64,000 nt of DNA from CAVQUE01 sp046290435 (GCA_046290435.1 JBKAGO010000066.1:124001-188000), one strand, 5' to 3'; counted from the stretch's first letter, positions 41,915 through 50,120 are shown. The notes: generated from the sequence alone by a model not told the origin. Translations and numbers: made by a program.

Positions 41915-41967
41915 GCGAAGCGGGGGCCGCCCGGCCCGGCCGTCAGGCCACGAGGGCGAAGCGATGA
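41911..41967 (+). CDS. ATGA-coupled 18-residue micro-ORF between ATPase and permease
   Basis: The ATG at 41911 overlaps the ATPase stop, and the TGA at 41965-41967 overlaps the permease ATG at 41964. It encodes 18 basic residues (MSEAGAARPG...TRAKR). The sequence around both start codons is a near-direct repeat 53 bp apart (CGAGGCGAATCGATGAGC and CGAGGGCGAAGCGATGAGC), so this looks like a junction duplication as at 3482-3621. A functional peptide is doubtful. An alternative is that the permease simply initiates at 41964. Confidence 0.3.
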   Translation: MSEAGAARPGRQATRAKR

Positions 41968-43115
41968 GCCGCGGCGAACGCATCCGGTGGAGCGCCATCG
42001 CGCTCGGCTCGGCGATCGTGATCTCGGTGGCCATCACCTCGATCGCTCTGCTGTTGACGGGCAACAACCCGATTTCCGCGTTCTCGTCGATGCTGGACTT
42101 CGGGTTCACCCGCAACTCGATCACCGAGGTCTTCAACCGGGCAACGCCGCTGTACATCTCGGGCCTGGCGGTTGCGGTGGGTTTCAAGATGAACCTGTTC
42201 AACATCGGTGTCGACGGCCAGTACCGCATCGCCGCCATCCTGGCTGCGTGGCTGGGTGCCCAGGTCAGCCTGCCGCCGGTGCTGCACGTGCCGTTCATCT
42301 GTCTGGTTGCGATGCTCGTGGGTGCCGGTTGGGCAGGCATCGCGGGTGCGCTCAAGGTGCGGCGCGGTGTGTCCGAGGTGATCTCGACGATCATGCTCAA
42401 CTTCATCGCCACAGGTGTCGCTGCCTATCTGCTGTCGGAGTATCTGCGAGAGGAGCGGGAAGGGATCAGCACCAACGTGTCTCGCACCGAACAGCTCCCC
42501 GACTCGGCGCGCATCCCCACCTTGAACCGGGTGCTCAACTGGTTCCTCGAGCCGGTCGGTTTCGAGCTCGATCCGATCCGCTCCGACGTGTTCGGCTCGG
42601 TGCTGCTGGCGGTTCTGGTCGGCGTGGTCATGTACGTGATCTTCAACCGCACCCGTTTCGGCTACGACCTGCGGGCGTCGGGTATGAACGCCTCGGCAGC
42701 GCGGGCTTCGGGTGTCGATCCCGACCGGATGGTCATGCGGACGATGCTCATGTCGGGCGCCATCGCCGGACTCGTCGGCATCCCGCAGCTGCTGGGCGAG
42801 TTCTTCGAGTTCCGCGACACCTTCCCGTCGAACCTCGGCTTCGACGGCATCGCCGTCGCGCTGCTGGGTCGTAACAGCCCCGTGGGTATCGCTTTCGCCG
42901 CGCTGTTGTGGGGGTTCCTCGAGGTGAGCTCGGCGGTGTTGAACCTCGAGGGAATTCCGCCCGAGATCGTGCGCATCATGCAGGGCACGGTGCTGTTGTC
43001 GATGGTCATCGCCTACTCGGTGGTGGGCCGCTACCAGGCCGTCGCCGAGGTGCGCGCGGCGGCTGCCCGCTCGGCCGCCGCCCACGACCACGAGGACGCA
43101 GAGGTGGCAAAGTGA
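41964..43115 (+). CDS. ABC transporter permease 1 (BMP/nucleoside type)
   Basis: This 383-residue membrane protein of the RbsC/YufP-like permease family has about eight to ten hydrophobic segments. The family coupling motif region reads GFKMNLFNIGVDGQYRIAAI and GLVGIPQLLGEFFEF. The cytoplasmic loop FGYDLRASGMNASAARASGV is the EAA-like contact with the ATPase. The ATG at 41964 has GAGGG upstream, and its stop overlaps the second permease (GTGA). Confidence 0.9.
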   Translation: MSRGERIRWSAIALGSAIVISVAITSIALLLTGNNPISAFSSMLDFGFTRNSITEVFNRATPLYISGLAVAVGFKMNLFNIGVDGQYRIAAILAAWLGAQVSLPPVLHVPFICLVAMLVGAGWAGIAGALKVRRGVSEVISTIMLNFIATGVAAYLLSEYLREEREGISTNVSRTEQLPDSARIPTLNRVLNWFLEPVGFELDPIRSDVFGSVLLAVLVGVVMYVIFNRTRFGYDLRASGMNASAARASGVDPDRMVMRTMLMSGAIAGLVGIPQLLGEFFEFRDTFPSNLGFDGIAVALLGRNSPVGIAFAALLWGFLEVSSAVLNLEGIPPEIVRIMQGTVLLSMVIAYSVVGRYQAVAEVRAAAARSAAAHDHEDAEVAK

Positions 43116-44353
43116 GCGTCCCGACCGCCACCACTGCGACCGACACCGTCGAGGCGCCACCGTCGAGGCGTCCGAGCGGTTCGGACCTTCCGTCCTGGGT
43201 GCAGGCGGGCATGACCTCGGCTGGACGGGCTGCGCTCATCCTGGCCTTCGTGGTCGCCGTAGCTCAGATCACCGGCGAGGACGCCCTGGTCTCGGGCGGA
43301 ACCGCCGGCGCGACGCTGCGGCTCATGTTGCCCATCCTCTTCGCGGCGCTGGGTGGCATCTTCGCCGAGCGGTCCGGCATCGTGAACATCGGCCTCGAGG
43401 GGATGATGATCCTCGGCACCTGGTTCGGTGCGTATTTCGGTTTCGAGTCCTTCGAGGTCCTCGGCGTCAGCTTCGGTGGCAACGCCTGGTGGGGGCTCCT
43501 GTTCTCGGCGGTCGGCGGCGCGCTGGGCGGGGTCGTCCTGGGGCTGTCGGCGGTGACCTTCGGCGTCGACCACGTCGTCGCCGGCGTGGCGTTGAACCTC
43601 ATCGCCCCCGGCATCACGCGGTTCCTGGCCGGCGAGTTCTTCATTCCCGCCGGCGGGTCGCTGTCGAACAGCCCCCAGATCCAGGGCAAGATCGGCACCG
43701 TCGATCTGCCGTACTTCGGGGCGGTGTCGTGGGCGGCGCTGCTGGGTCTGGCGATGGTGCCGGTGTTGACGTTCATCTTGTGGCGGACGTCGTTCGGGTT
43801 GCGCCTGCGCTCGGCCGGCGAGCACCCGTGGGGTGCCGACTCCCTCGGCGTTCCGGTGTATCGGATGCAGTGGTACGGCGTCCTGATCTCGGGTGCGTTG
43901 GCCGGAGCGGGTGGGGGCCTGCTGGTGGTCGACGGCGCCAACATCTATCGCGAGGGCCAGACCGGCGGGCGGGGCTTCATCGCCCTCGCGGCGGTGATCT
44001 TCGGGAACTGGCGTCCCCAGGGTGCGCTGGTGGGCTCGGTCCTGTTCGGGTACATCCTGGCGTTGCAGCTGCGCAGCGAGAGCGCCGTCCATGCGCTGTT
44101 GCTGGCGGTGGCGATAGCGGGGCTGATCGCCTGCGCTTGGTTCGTGTGGAAGAAGCAGTACGTGCCGGCGGCGTGGACCGGTGCCGCAGGTGTCGTGGTG
44201 GGGGTCATCTATTTCGCCACCGAGTCGCTGCCCAGCCAGTTGGTGTTCACCGCCCCGTACGTGGTGACGCTGCTGGTGCTGGTCTTCGCATCCCAGCGGC
44301 TGCGCCCGCCCAAGGCCGTGGGCCTGCGCTGGCGCAAGGGCGACATCGTCTGA
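43112..44353 (+). CDS. ABC transporter permease 2 (BMP/nucleoside type)
   Basis: This 413-residue permease partners with the preceding gene. Family segments are ALGGIFAERSGIVNIGLEGMM and FGLRLRSAGEHPWGADSLGV (the ATPase-contact loop). The C-terminus carries extra membrane helices (YVVTLLVLVFASQRL). A hydrophilic N-terminal tail of about 28 residues precedes the first helix. The start is GTG 43112 in the previous stop codon. It is the last gene of the importer operon. Confidence 0.9.
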   Translation: MSVPTATTATDTVEAPPSRRPSGSDLPSWVQAGMTSAGRAALILAFVVAVAQITGEDALVSGGTAGATLRLMLPILFAALGGIFAERSGIVNIGLEGMMILGTWFGAYFGFESFEVLGVSFGGNAWWGLLFSAVGGALGGVVLGLSAVTFGVDHVVAGVALNLIAPGITRFLAGEFFIPAGGSLSNSPQIQGKIGTVDLPYFGAVSWAALLGLAMVPVLTFILWRTSFGLRLRSAGEHPWGADSLGVPVYRMQWYGVLISGALAGAGGGLLVVDGANIYREGQTGGRGFIALAAVIFGNWRPQGALVGSVLFGYILALQLRSESAVHALLLAVAIAGLIACAWFVWKKQYVPAAWTGAAGVVVGVIYFATESLPSQLVFTAPYVVTLLVLVFASQRLRPPKAVGLRWRKGDIV

Positions 44354-44383
44354 ATTCGGCACAACCCTTCGTGGGTGTGCCCC

Positions 44384-44411
44384 TTGACACGGCGATAATG
44401 ACCGTTATCAT
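44384..44411 (+). promoter_or_regulatory. Promoter with embedded operator of the TetR/diiron operon
   Basis: TTGACA (44384-44389) and TATCAT (44406-44411) are 16 nt apart, the best sigma-70 promoter in the window. The palindrome GATAATGACCGTTATC (44394-44409) fills the spacer and overlaps the -10, as expected for autorepression by the TetR-type regulator encoded next. Confidence 0.7.
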
Positions 44412-44419
44412 CGATGGCT

Positions 44420-45058
44420 GTGAACGCCATCGACGATCGATTGCTGGCTGCGGCGGCGGAGGTCTTCGCCGAGCGCGGCTACGACGGCGCAGGCGTGGCC
44501 GAGATCGCCCGGCGTGCCGGTGTCACCACTGGAGCCATCTACTCGCGCTACCGGGGTAAGGCCGAGCTGCTGGTGGATGCCCTCGACGTCGCGATGGCGA
44601 GTCACCTCGAGACCGTCCTCGCCACCAGCGGTGCCCGCGACGTCACCGGCGTGCTCGCCGCACTCGGCACCCACCTGCTGAGCGCTGATTCCCATGGCAG
44701 CGACGGCCTGCTCGTCGAAGCCGTCGTGGCGACACGCCGCGAGCCCGAACTGGCCGCGATGCTCGAACGGCGTCTGGCCGACGAGCGTGCCCGCCTCGGC
44801 AAGGTCATCGAAGCCGGCAAGGCCGATGGCCTGTTCGACCCGGACCTCGACGGCGAGGCCGTCGTCACGTTCATCCAGTCCATAGGCCTCGGTTTCGTGC
44901 TCTTCCGGACGATCGGGACACCGATGCCCGATGCCGACGCCTGGCAGGTCGTCATCGACCGTGTCATCACCGCCGCCCGACCTGCACCGAACCAGACCGC
45001 ACCATCCCAGACCGCACCCGCCTCGGCGGGCGAATCCCCAGGAGTACCGAAGACATGA
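44420..45058 (+). CDS. TetR-family transcriptional regulator
   Basis: This protein of about 212 residues has the TetR DNA-binding domain at its N-terminus: LLAAAAEVFAERGYDGAGVA, then IARRAGVTTGAIYSRYRGK, the recognition helix. A helical ligand domain and a Pro/Thr-rich tail follow. The -10 TATCAT ends 2 nt before an ATG at 44414, so a transcript could hardly include it; GTG 44420, two codons later, lies 8 nt after the -10 and suits a leaderless start. The stop overlaps the diiron gene (ATGA), so repressor and enzyme are co-expressed. Confidence 0.88.
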   Translation: MNAIDDRLLAAAAEVFAERGYDGAGVAEIARRAGVTTGAIYSRYRGKAELLVDALDVAMASHLETVLATSGARDVTGVLAALGTHLLSADSHGSDGLLVEAVVATRREPELAAMLERRLADERARLGKVIEAGKADGLFDPDLDGEAVVTFIQSIGLGFVLFRTIGTPMPDADAWQVVIDRVITAARPAPNQTAPSQTAPASAGESPGVPKT

Positions 45059-46194
45059 CCGCCACCGAGCCCACCACCATGCGTTCCGATGCGGAGATCC
45101 TCGATCGTGACCGTGTCGACGACGTCGACGCCATCATGGACATCGCGATCTGGAACGCCGATCCCGACGAGGTCGCCCACGCGGTGTCGGATCAGGCCGA
45201 AGCGCTGTTCACCTGGGACTACACCAAGGCGGCCCGCCCGAAGCTCGACAAGCTCTACGAAAAGGCCAAGGTCAGCCAGTGGAACGCCCAGACCGACCTC
45301 GACTGGAGCATCGAGGTCGATCCCTACGAGGCGTTCAGCATCATGACCGAGAGCGGCGGCCAGCTCTCGGACCACTGGAGCAAGGATCCGGCGTCGCCGG
45401 CGCTGCACTTCGGCCCCGAGGAGTGGAAGGAGTTCTCCCTCCAGTCGTTCGCATGGCGCCTCAGCCAGTTCCTCCACGGCGAGCAGGGTGCGCTGTTGTG
45501 CACGGCCAAGATCGTCGAGACCGTGCCGTGGATCGACGCCAAGTACTACGCGGCCACCCAGGTGGTCGACGAGGCCCGCCACGTCGAGGTGTTCAACAAG
45601 TACATCGACGAAAAGGTCGGCGTTCGCTACCCGGTCAACCCGCACCTGCGCCTGCTGCTCGACGACATCATCGAGGACAGCCGCTGGGACATGACCTACC
45701 TGGGCATGCAGATCATGGTGGAGGGTCTGGCGCTGGCCGCGTTCGGGTTCATGCATCAGCTGACCACCGAGCCGCTGCTGAAGAAGCTCCTGCGCTACGT
45801 CATGGCCGACGAGGCCCGCCACGTCGCCTTCGGCGTGCTGAGCCTGCAGGAGGTCTACGACGAGATGACCGCCGCCGAGGTCCGTGAGCGCCAGGAGTTC
45901 GCCTTCGAGGCGGCCGTGCGCATGCGCGACCGGTTCCTCCAGCAGGAGGTCTGGGACCGGATGGGCTGCGATGTCCGCAAGGCCGTGGCGCACGGCATCA
46001 ACATCCCCGAGGACCAGAAGATCTTCCAGCAGCTGCTGTTCTCGAAGATCGTGCCCAACTGCAAGAAGCTGGGACTGCTCGATGCGGCCGACGGCTGGCT
46101 GCGCGATCGTTTCACCGAGATCGGTGTGATCCAGTTCGAGGATCTCGCCGACACCGGCGAGGAGTACGAGTCGCTGTCGCTCGAGAACGCCTGA
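45055..46194 (+). CDS. Ferritin-like diiron protein, probable oxygenase
   Basis: This 379-residue helical protein has two metal motifs: GEQGALLCTAKIVE with VVDEARHVEVF, then MVEGLALAAFGF with ADEARHVAFGVL. The two E plus DEARH pairs are the carboxylate-bridged diiron signature of ribonucleotide-reductase-R2-like and related N- or C-oxygenases. It may oxidise a small molecule sensed by the TetR regulator encoded in the same operon. It is not ferritin itself (too long), and the radical Tyr of class I R2 is not evident. Confidence 0.82.
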   Translation: MTATEPTTMRSDAEILDRDRVDDVDAIMDIAIWNADPDEVAHAVSDQAEALFTWDYTKAARPKLDKLYEKAKVSQWNAQTDLDWSIEVDPYEAFSIMTESGGQLSDHWSKDPASPALHFGPEEWKEFSLQSFAWRLSQFLHGEQGALLCTAKIVETVPWIDAKYYAATQVVDEARHVEVFNKYIDEKVGVRYPVNPHLRLLLDDIIEDSRWDMTYLGMQIMVEGLALAAFGFMHQLTTEPLLKKLLRYVMADEARHVAFGVLSLQEVYDEMTAAEVRERQEFAFEAAVRMRDRFLQQEVWDRMGCDVRKAVAHGINIPEDQKIFQQLLFSKIVPNCKKLGLLDAADGWLRDRFTEIGVIQFEDLADTGEEYESLSLENA

Positions 46195-46212
46195 GCGACA
46201 GGCCCGTCCGGG

Positions 46213-46785
46213 CTACCCGGGTGCTCGGCGGGGGGCGAGCAACGCGACCGCGATGAGCGAGCCCACCAGGCCGCCGGTCGACGACAGGAACAGGTCGCCG
46301 ATGGTGTCCTCGTAGGTGAGGGCGAGGCCGCCTGCGCCGCCGAAGCCGTCCTCGGACACGGCCCACTCGAGGATCTCCCACCACACGATCGTGATGGCAC
46401 CGAACCCGTAGCCGAGCATCACCGCGTCGCGGCGGTCGTCGACGTTGCGGAACCGGAACGCGTGGTAGGCCCCGACGAGCAGGATCCAGTTGAGGGCGTG
46501 CAGGACGTCGTCGGTGCGCTGGTAGTCGTCGTACAGGCCCAGCAGGTTGCCGAGCGTGTCGAGCAGGAACGGTGCGCTGAGCAGCGCATCGGCGGTGTGG
46601 GGATAGGGGTCCCAGTTGCGCCACCGGGCGACGATCGGCACCAGGATGGCCGGAGCGAGGAACAACGGAGCCCGGAATCCCATGGCCTTGCCCTCGACGG
46701 TGTCGGGCGAGAAACCGATCGCGATGACGAAGCTCGTCACGAGTGCGACCTTGACGGCGAGGTTGACGACCCGCGTCGCCGGCAT
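46213..46785 (-). CDS. Multi-pass membrane protein, DUF2238/YjdF-like
   Basis: This 190-residue protein has about five hydrophobic segments. Charged residues within or near membranes recur: SAPFLLDTLGNLLGLYDD, VLHALNWILLVGAYHAF, WWEILEWAVSED and YEDTIGDLFLSSTGGLVG. This pattern resembles the DUF2238 (YjdF) group; its function is unknown. The ATG at 46785 is chosen; a GTG at 46818 would add 11 residues. An in-frame extension into the upstream palindrome is rejected. Confidence 0.65.
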   Translation of the reverse strand: MPATRVVNLAVKVALVTSFVIAIGFSPDTVEGKAMGFRAPLFLAPAILVPIVARWRNWDPYPHTADALLSAPFLLDTLGNLLGLYDDYQRTDDVLHALNWILLVGAYHAFRFRNVDDRRDAVMLGYGFGAITIVWWEILEWAVSEDGFGGAGGLALTYEDTIGDLFLSSTGGLVGSLIAVALLAPRRAPG

Positions 46786-46885
46786 GACATCGATCTCGAG
46801 TACCCGGCGCTGTGGCACCGCCGGACAGTACCGCCCCGTCGCCCGTGCACAGCGGACCTCGGTCGATCGACTGCCTCGCATTCTC

Positions 46886-46937
46886 GCTTTGTGACGCTTT
46901 TGCACACGCTCGAGCGTGTGCAAAAGCGTCACAAAGC
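46886..46937. repeat. 52-bp perfect palindrome, copy 2
   Basis: This is an exact palindrome centred on CTCGAG (46909-46914). The inner 48 bp are identical to the palindrome at 18277-18330, while the outer bases differ (GC instead of ACG). It lies between two genes transcribed in the same direction. Confidence 0.97.
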
Positions 46938-46959
46938 CCGAGCGAACCGCTGCGCAGGC

Positions 46960-47550
46960 CTACTCGTCGGGGAGGTGGGCGAGGTCGAGATCGCCCAGGC
47001 GCACCAGCGCAGCGGCGATCCATCCGCCGAGCGCAGCCAACTCGGTGTCGATCCGGGTGCTGTCCTCGAGTGTCTCCTCGTCGAGCTCGTAGCTGCCTGC
47101 GTAGGCCACCTCGAAGGCGTTGGCGCAGCTGGTGAGCTCGGGGTCGTAGACCCGTTCGACGGTGAGGCCCGATCGGACGAGAGGGTCACGGCCCAGGGTC
47201 GGGCCCTCGGGAGGGGCGGTGGCGCTGAGGCGTTCGATGTCGGGCGGATCGACCAGGCGCTGGATCCGCAACGACACCTCGATGTCGATCCGTGGCGGTT
47301 CGGCGAATCCCTCGCTCACGTACCAGTCGCGAAACGCCGACTGCGACCAGGTCGACCACAACAGCGTGATGTCGGCGCGCACGCGCGCCGGGTCGGTCTC
47401 GCCGAGGAGGCCGTAGCTGGTCTCGAACGTCAGGTCGCCGAGCAGGACATCGGCATTCAGGTGCTCCTCGACGGCGAGGCGTTCGAGCAGTGCCTGCTCG
47501 AGGCTGCCGCGCAGCGCGTCGATGGCATCGGTGAAGACGTGGTCGAGCAC
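46960..47550 (-). CDS. Hypothetical protein
   Basis: This protein of about 196 residues is acidic with long amphipathic stretches (VLDHVFTDAIDALRGSLEQA, LWSTWSQSAFRDWYVSEGF, YAGSYELDEETLEDSTRI). No signal peptide, membrane helix or known domain is seen. The start is uncertain: GTG 47550 is the first start after the bL37-like gene that does not overlap it, but it has no Shine-Dalgarno sequence. It shares a strand and probably a transcript with that gene, 58 bp downstream of its stop. Confidence 0.55.
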   Translation of the reverse strand: MLDHVFTDAIDALRGSLEQALLERLAVEEHLNADVLLGDLTFETSYGLLGETDPARVRADITLLWSTWSQSAFRDWYVSEGFAEPPRIDIEVSLRIQRLVDPPDIERLSATAPPEGPTLGRDPLVRSGLTVERVYDPELTSCANAFEVAYAGSYELDEETLEDSTRIDTELAALGGWIAAALVRLGDLDLAHLPDE

Positions 47551-47608
47551 CTGGGTCGGTCGGGAGAAGCCGGGGCGGTGGAAGCCGGTTGGCGTTCCAC
47601 CGGAGCGG

Positions 47609-47698
47609 TCAGCTGTTGCGGCCCGCGTTGGGCTTGCGGCCGTGGTTGGCCTTCTTGCGGCGGGCGTTCGCCTTCTTCTTGTTCGTGCGCTTCGACAT
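47609..47698 (-). CDS. Ribosomal protein bL37-like peptide, 29 residues
   Basis: This is a very small and very basic protein: it begins MSKRTNKKKANARRKKANHG and ends in PNAGRNS. The KANHG(R/K)(K/R)PNA ending matches my recollection of the actinobacterial 50S protein bL37 (about 24 residues in mycobacteria). AGAAGG lies 8 nt upstream of the ATG. It is divergent from ychF. The short length makes the call depend on that motif alone. Confidence 0.6.
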   Translation of the reverse strand: MSKRTNKKKANARRKKANHGRKPNAGRNS

Positions 47699-47788
47699 CG
47701 GTTGACCTTCTGCAATCGGACCGGCATTGGATGCTACCGCCGCCAGAGACGACTGGCTCCTCGTGAGGTCCCGGTAGCCTCGGCGGCC

Positions 47789-48865
47789 ATGGAGAAATTC
47801 GGGTTCGTTGGTCTGCCCAATGCGGGGAAGTCGTCGCTCTACAACGCCCTCACCGGGGGGAGCGCGCTCGCTGCCCCCTATGCGTTCGCGACCACCGACC
47901 CCAACATCGGCGTGGCCCGGGTGCCCGACGACCGTCTCGACCAGCTGGCCGAGATGAGCGGCTCCAAGAACGTCGTGCACACCAGCGTGCAATTCACCGA
48001 CATCGGCGGGCTCGTCGAGGGGGCCAGCGAGGGCGAGGGTCTCGGCAACAAGTTCCTCGCGAACATCCGCGAGGTCGATGCCGTCGTCTATGTCCTGCGG
48101 GCCTTCGACGACCCCGACGTGCCCGGGACCCCCGACCCCCTCGAACAGCTGCGGGTGGTCGAGACCGAGCTCACGCTCGCCGACCTCGAGTCGGTCGAAC
48201 GGCAGGTCGACAAGAAGGCCAAGGCGGCCAAGCTCGACAAGTCACTCGTCGCCGAGGCCGAAGCGCTCGCCGCCGCCCACGAGATCCTGGCCGAGGGCAC
48301 GCCGATCTACCGCAGCGACCTGTCCGACGAGTACCAGCCGGCGCTGCGCCCGTACTTCCTGCTCACCAACAAGCCGGTCCTGGCCATCGTCAACGTGGGT
48401 GAGGACCAGCTCGACGAACTCGACGCGATCGTCGCTCCCGTGCAGGCCGAGCTGGGCGCCGAGGCCGATGTCATCGGCGTGTGCATCCAGCTCGAGGCCG
48501 AGGCCGCGCAGCTCGCGCCCGAGGACCGGCGCGAGATGCTCGAGGCGCTGGGCCTCGGCGAGGGCGCACTGCCCCGCTTCATCCGCACCGCCTACCACGT
48601 GCTGGGGCTGCGGACCTTCTTGACCACGGGCGAGAAGGAGAGCCGGGCCTGGACCTTCCGGGAGGGCTCCACCGCCCCCGAGGCCGCCGGACGGATCCAC
48701 ACCGACTTCCAGCGGGGCTTCATCCGCGCCGAGACCATCCAGTGGGACGAGCTCCTGGCCGCCGGGAGCTGGGCCAAGGCCCGAGACCTCGGCAAGGTCC
48801 GGGTCGAGGGCAAGGACTACATCGTCGCCGACGGCGACGTCATGGACTTCCGCTTCAACGTCTGA
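47789..48865 (+). CDS. ychF: Redox-regulated ATPase YchF (Obg-family)
   Basis: This 358-residue OBG-family NTPase has P-loop GLPNAGKSS, switch FTDIGGLVEGAS, and the specificity loop NKPVL, the variant that lets YchF use ATP. A coiled-coil insert (VDKKAKAAKLDKSLVAEAEAL) and a C-terminal TGS domain (FLTTGEKESRAWTFREGSTAPEAAG) follow. It is a ribosome-associated housekeeping protein. TAGCCT lies 8 nt before the ATG and there is no Shine-Dalgarno sequence, so it is probably leaderless. Confidence 0.96.
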   Translation: MEKFGFVGLPNAGKSSLYNALTGGSALAAPYAFATTDPNIGVARVPDDRLDQLAEMSGSKNVVHTSVQFTDIGGLVEGASEGEGLGNKFLANIREVDAVVYVLRAFDDPDVPGTPDPLEQLRVVETELTLADLESVERQVDKKAKAAKLDKSLVAEAEALAAAHEILAEGTPIYRSDLSDEYQPALRPYFLLTNKPVLAIVNVGEDQLDELDAIVAPVQAELGAEADVIGVCIQLEAEAAQLAPEDRREMLEALGLGEGALPRFIRTAYHVLGLRTFLTTGEKESRAWTFREGSTAPEAAGRIHTDFQRGFIRAETIQWDELLAAGSWAKARDLGKVRVEGKDYIVADGDVMDFRFNV

Positions 48866-48897
48866 TTCGACACCGCCAGACCCACGAAAGGGCGCCA

Positions 48898-49281
48898 ATG
48901 CGACTGCGACGCGGCGATGACGACCTCGGTCCCGTCGAACGGGCCGTCACCATCGCAGCGCGCACGCGGGGGCTGCTCGGACGCACCGGGGTCGATGGCG
49001 CGCTGGTGTTGTCGCCGGCGTCGTCGGTGCACACCATCGGCATGCGCTTCGCCATCGACGTCGCCCATCTCGACGCCGACCTGCGGGTGCTGCGCACCAC
49101 GACCATGGCACCCCATCGCCTCGGGCGACCGGTGCGGGGTAGCCGTCACGTCCTCGAGGCCGAGGCGGGCACTTTCGCCCGTTGGGGTCTGTGTCTGGGC
49201 GATGTCGTCGCGTTCGTCGACGACGGCGCGCCGGTCGGGCACGCCACGGGCGATGCCGACGACCGGCGGGGGACACGATGA
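48898..49281 (+). CDS. DUF192 family protein
   Basis: This 127-residue protein has family landmarks TRGLLGRTGVDGALVL, VHTIGMRFAIDVAHLD and VLEAEAGTFARWGLCLGDVV. The function of DUF192 is not established; members are often small exported or cytoplasmic single-domain proteins, and no signal peptide is seen here. GAAAGGG lies before the ATG, 32 nt after ychF. It overlaps rsmI by ATGA. Confidence 0.82.
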   Translation: MRLRRGDDDLGPVERAVTIAARTRGLLGRTGVDGALVLSPASSVHTIGMRFAIDVAHLDADLRVLRTTTMAPHRLGRPVRGSRHVLEAEAGTFARWGLCLGDVVAFVDDGAPVGHATGDADDRRGTR

Positions 49282-50105
49282 GCGCAGCGCTCGTGCTGGT
49301 CGGTACGCCCATCGGCAATCTCGGCGATCTCTCGCCCCGGGCGATCGAAGCCTTGGCATCGGCCGACGCCATCTGTTGTGAGGACACCCGCCGCACCGGA
49401 CGGCTGTTGGCCCATGCCGGCATCGAGCGGCCGACGCTCGTGATGGTCAACGATCACAACGAGTCCGCGCGCCGGGCCGAGATCGTTCGTCGGCTCGACC
49501 AGGGCCAGCGCGTCGCGGTGGTCACCGACGCCGGCATGCCGGGCGTGTCCGATCCCGGCGAACGGCTGGTCGCTGCCGCTGTTGCGGCGGGCCATGTCGT
49601 CGAGGTCGTTCCCGGTCCCTCGGCGGGGATCTCGGCGCTCGTGGCCAGCGGTCTGCCCGCGGGCCGGTTCTGTTTCGAGGGTTTCCTGCCCCGCAAGGGA
49701 TCGGGGCGCACCGAGCGCCTGGCCGCGGTGGCAGCTGAGCAACGCACGACCGTGATCTACGAGGCGCCCCACCGCCTGGCGCGCACCCTGGCCGACCTCG
49801 AGGTGGCGGCAGGACCGCACCGCAAGGTGGCGGTGGCTCGCGAGCTCACCAAGTTGCACGAGGAGATCTGGCGGGGAACCGTGCGCGAGGCCGCCGCCTG
49901 GGCCGCAGCGACGCCGCCACGTGGCGAGATCGTGATCGTGCTCGATGCCGCACCGGCGCCTGCCGCGCCCGACGACGACGCGCTGCGGGCGCTGCTCGAT
50001 GTCGAACTCGCCGGCGGGGCCACGACACGTGACGCCGTCGACACGGTGGCTGCGTCCACCGGTGAGGCCCGCAAACGGATCTACCGCCTCGCGCTCGAGC
50101 GCTGA
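49278..50105 (+). CDS. rsmI: 16S rRNA (cytidine1402-2'-O)-methyltransferase
   Basis: This 275-residue tetrapyrrole-methylase-fold enzyme shows LVLVGTPIGNLGDLSPRA, CEDTRRTGRLL, VVTDAGMPGVSDPGERLV, PGPSAGISALVASGLP and FEGFLPRKGSGR, all typical of RsmI. It methylates the ribose of C1402 in the ribosomal decoding centre. The ATG at 49278 overlaps the DUF192 stop. The last ten codons form one arm of the terminator hairpin. Confidence 0.95.
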   Translation: MSAALVLVGTPIGNLGDLSPRAIEALASADAICCEDTRRTGRLLAHAGIERPTLVMVNDHNESARRAEIVRRLDQGQRVAVVTDAGMPGVSDPGERLVAAAVAAGHVVEVVPGPSAGISALVASGLPAGRFCFEGFLPRKGSGRTERLAAVAAEQRTTVIYEAPHRLARTLADLEVAAGPHRKVAVARELTKLHEEIWRGTVREAAAWAAATPPRGEIVIVLDAAPAPAAPDDDALRALLDVELAGGATTRDAVDTVAASTGEARKRIYRLALER

Positions 50106-50120
50106 GGCGGTAGATCCGTT
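50074..50120. terminator. 17-bp perfect hairpin overlapping the end of rsmI
   Basis: AACGGATCTACCGCCTC (50074-50090) and its exact complement (50104-50120) flank a 13-nt loop. The rsmI stop codon lies at the loop/right-arm boundary. The next gene converges, so this should stop transcription both ways. Confidence 0.7.

Noticed and set aside
45055..46194. Class I ribonucleotide reductase small subunit
   Set aside because: The two E and DEARH motifs fit the diiron fold, but no R1 gene is adjacent and the radical Tyr context is not evident; a related oxygenase is more likely.
46786..46932. N-terminal extension of the DUF2238-like protein into the long palindrome
   Set aside because: The added residues (LLHTLERVQKRHK) are simply the palindrome in translation and appear in both orientations at both copies.
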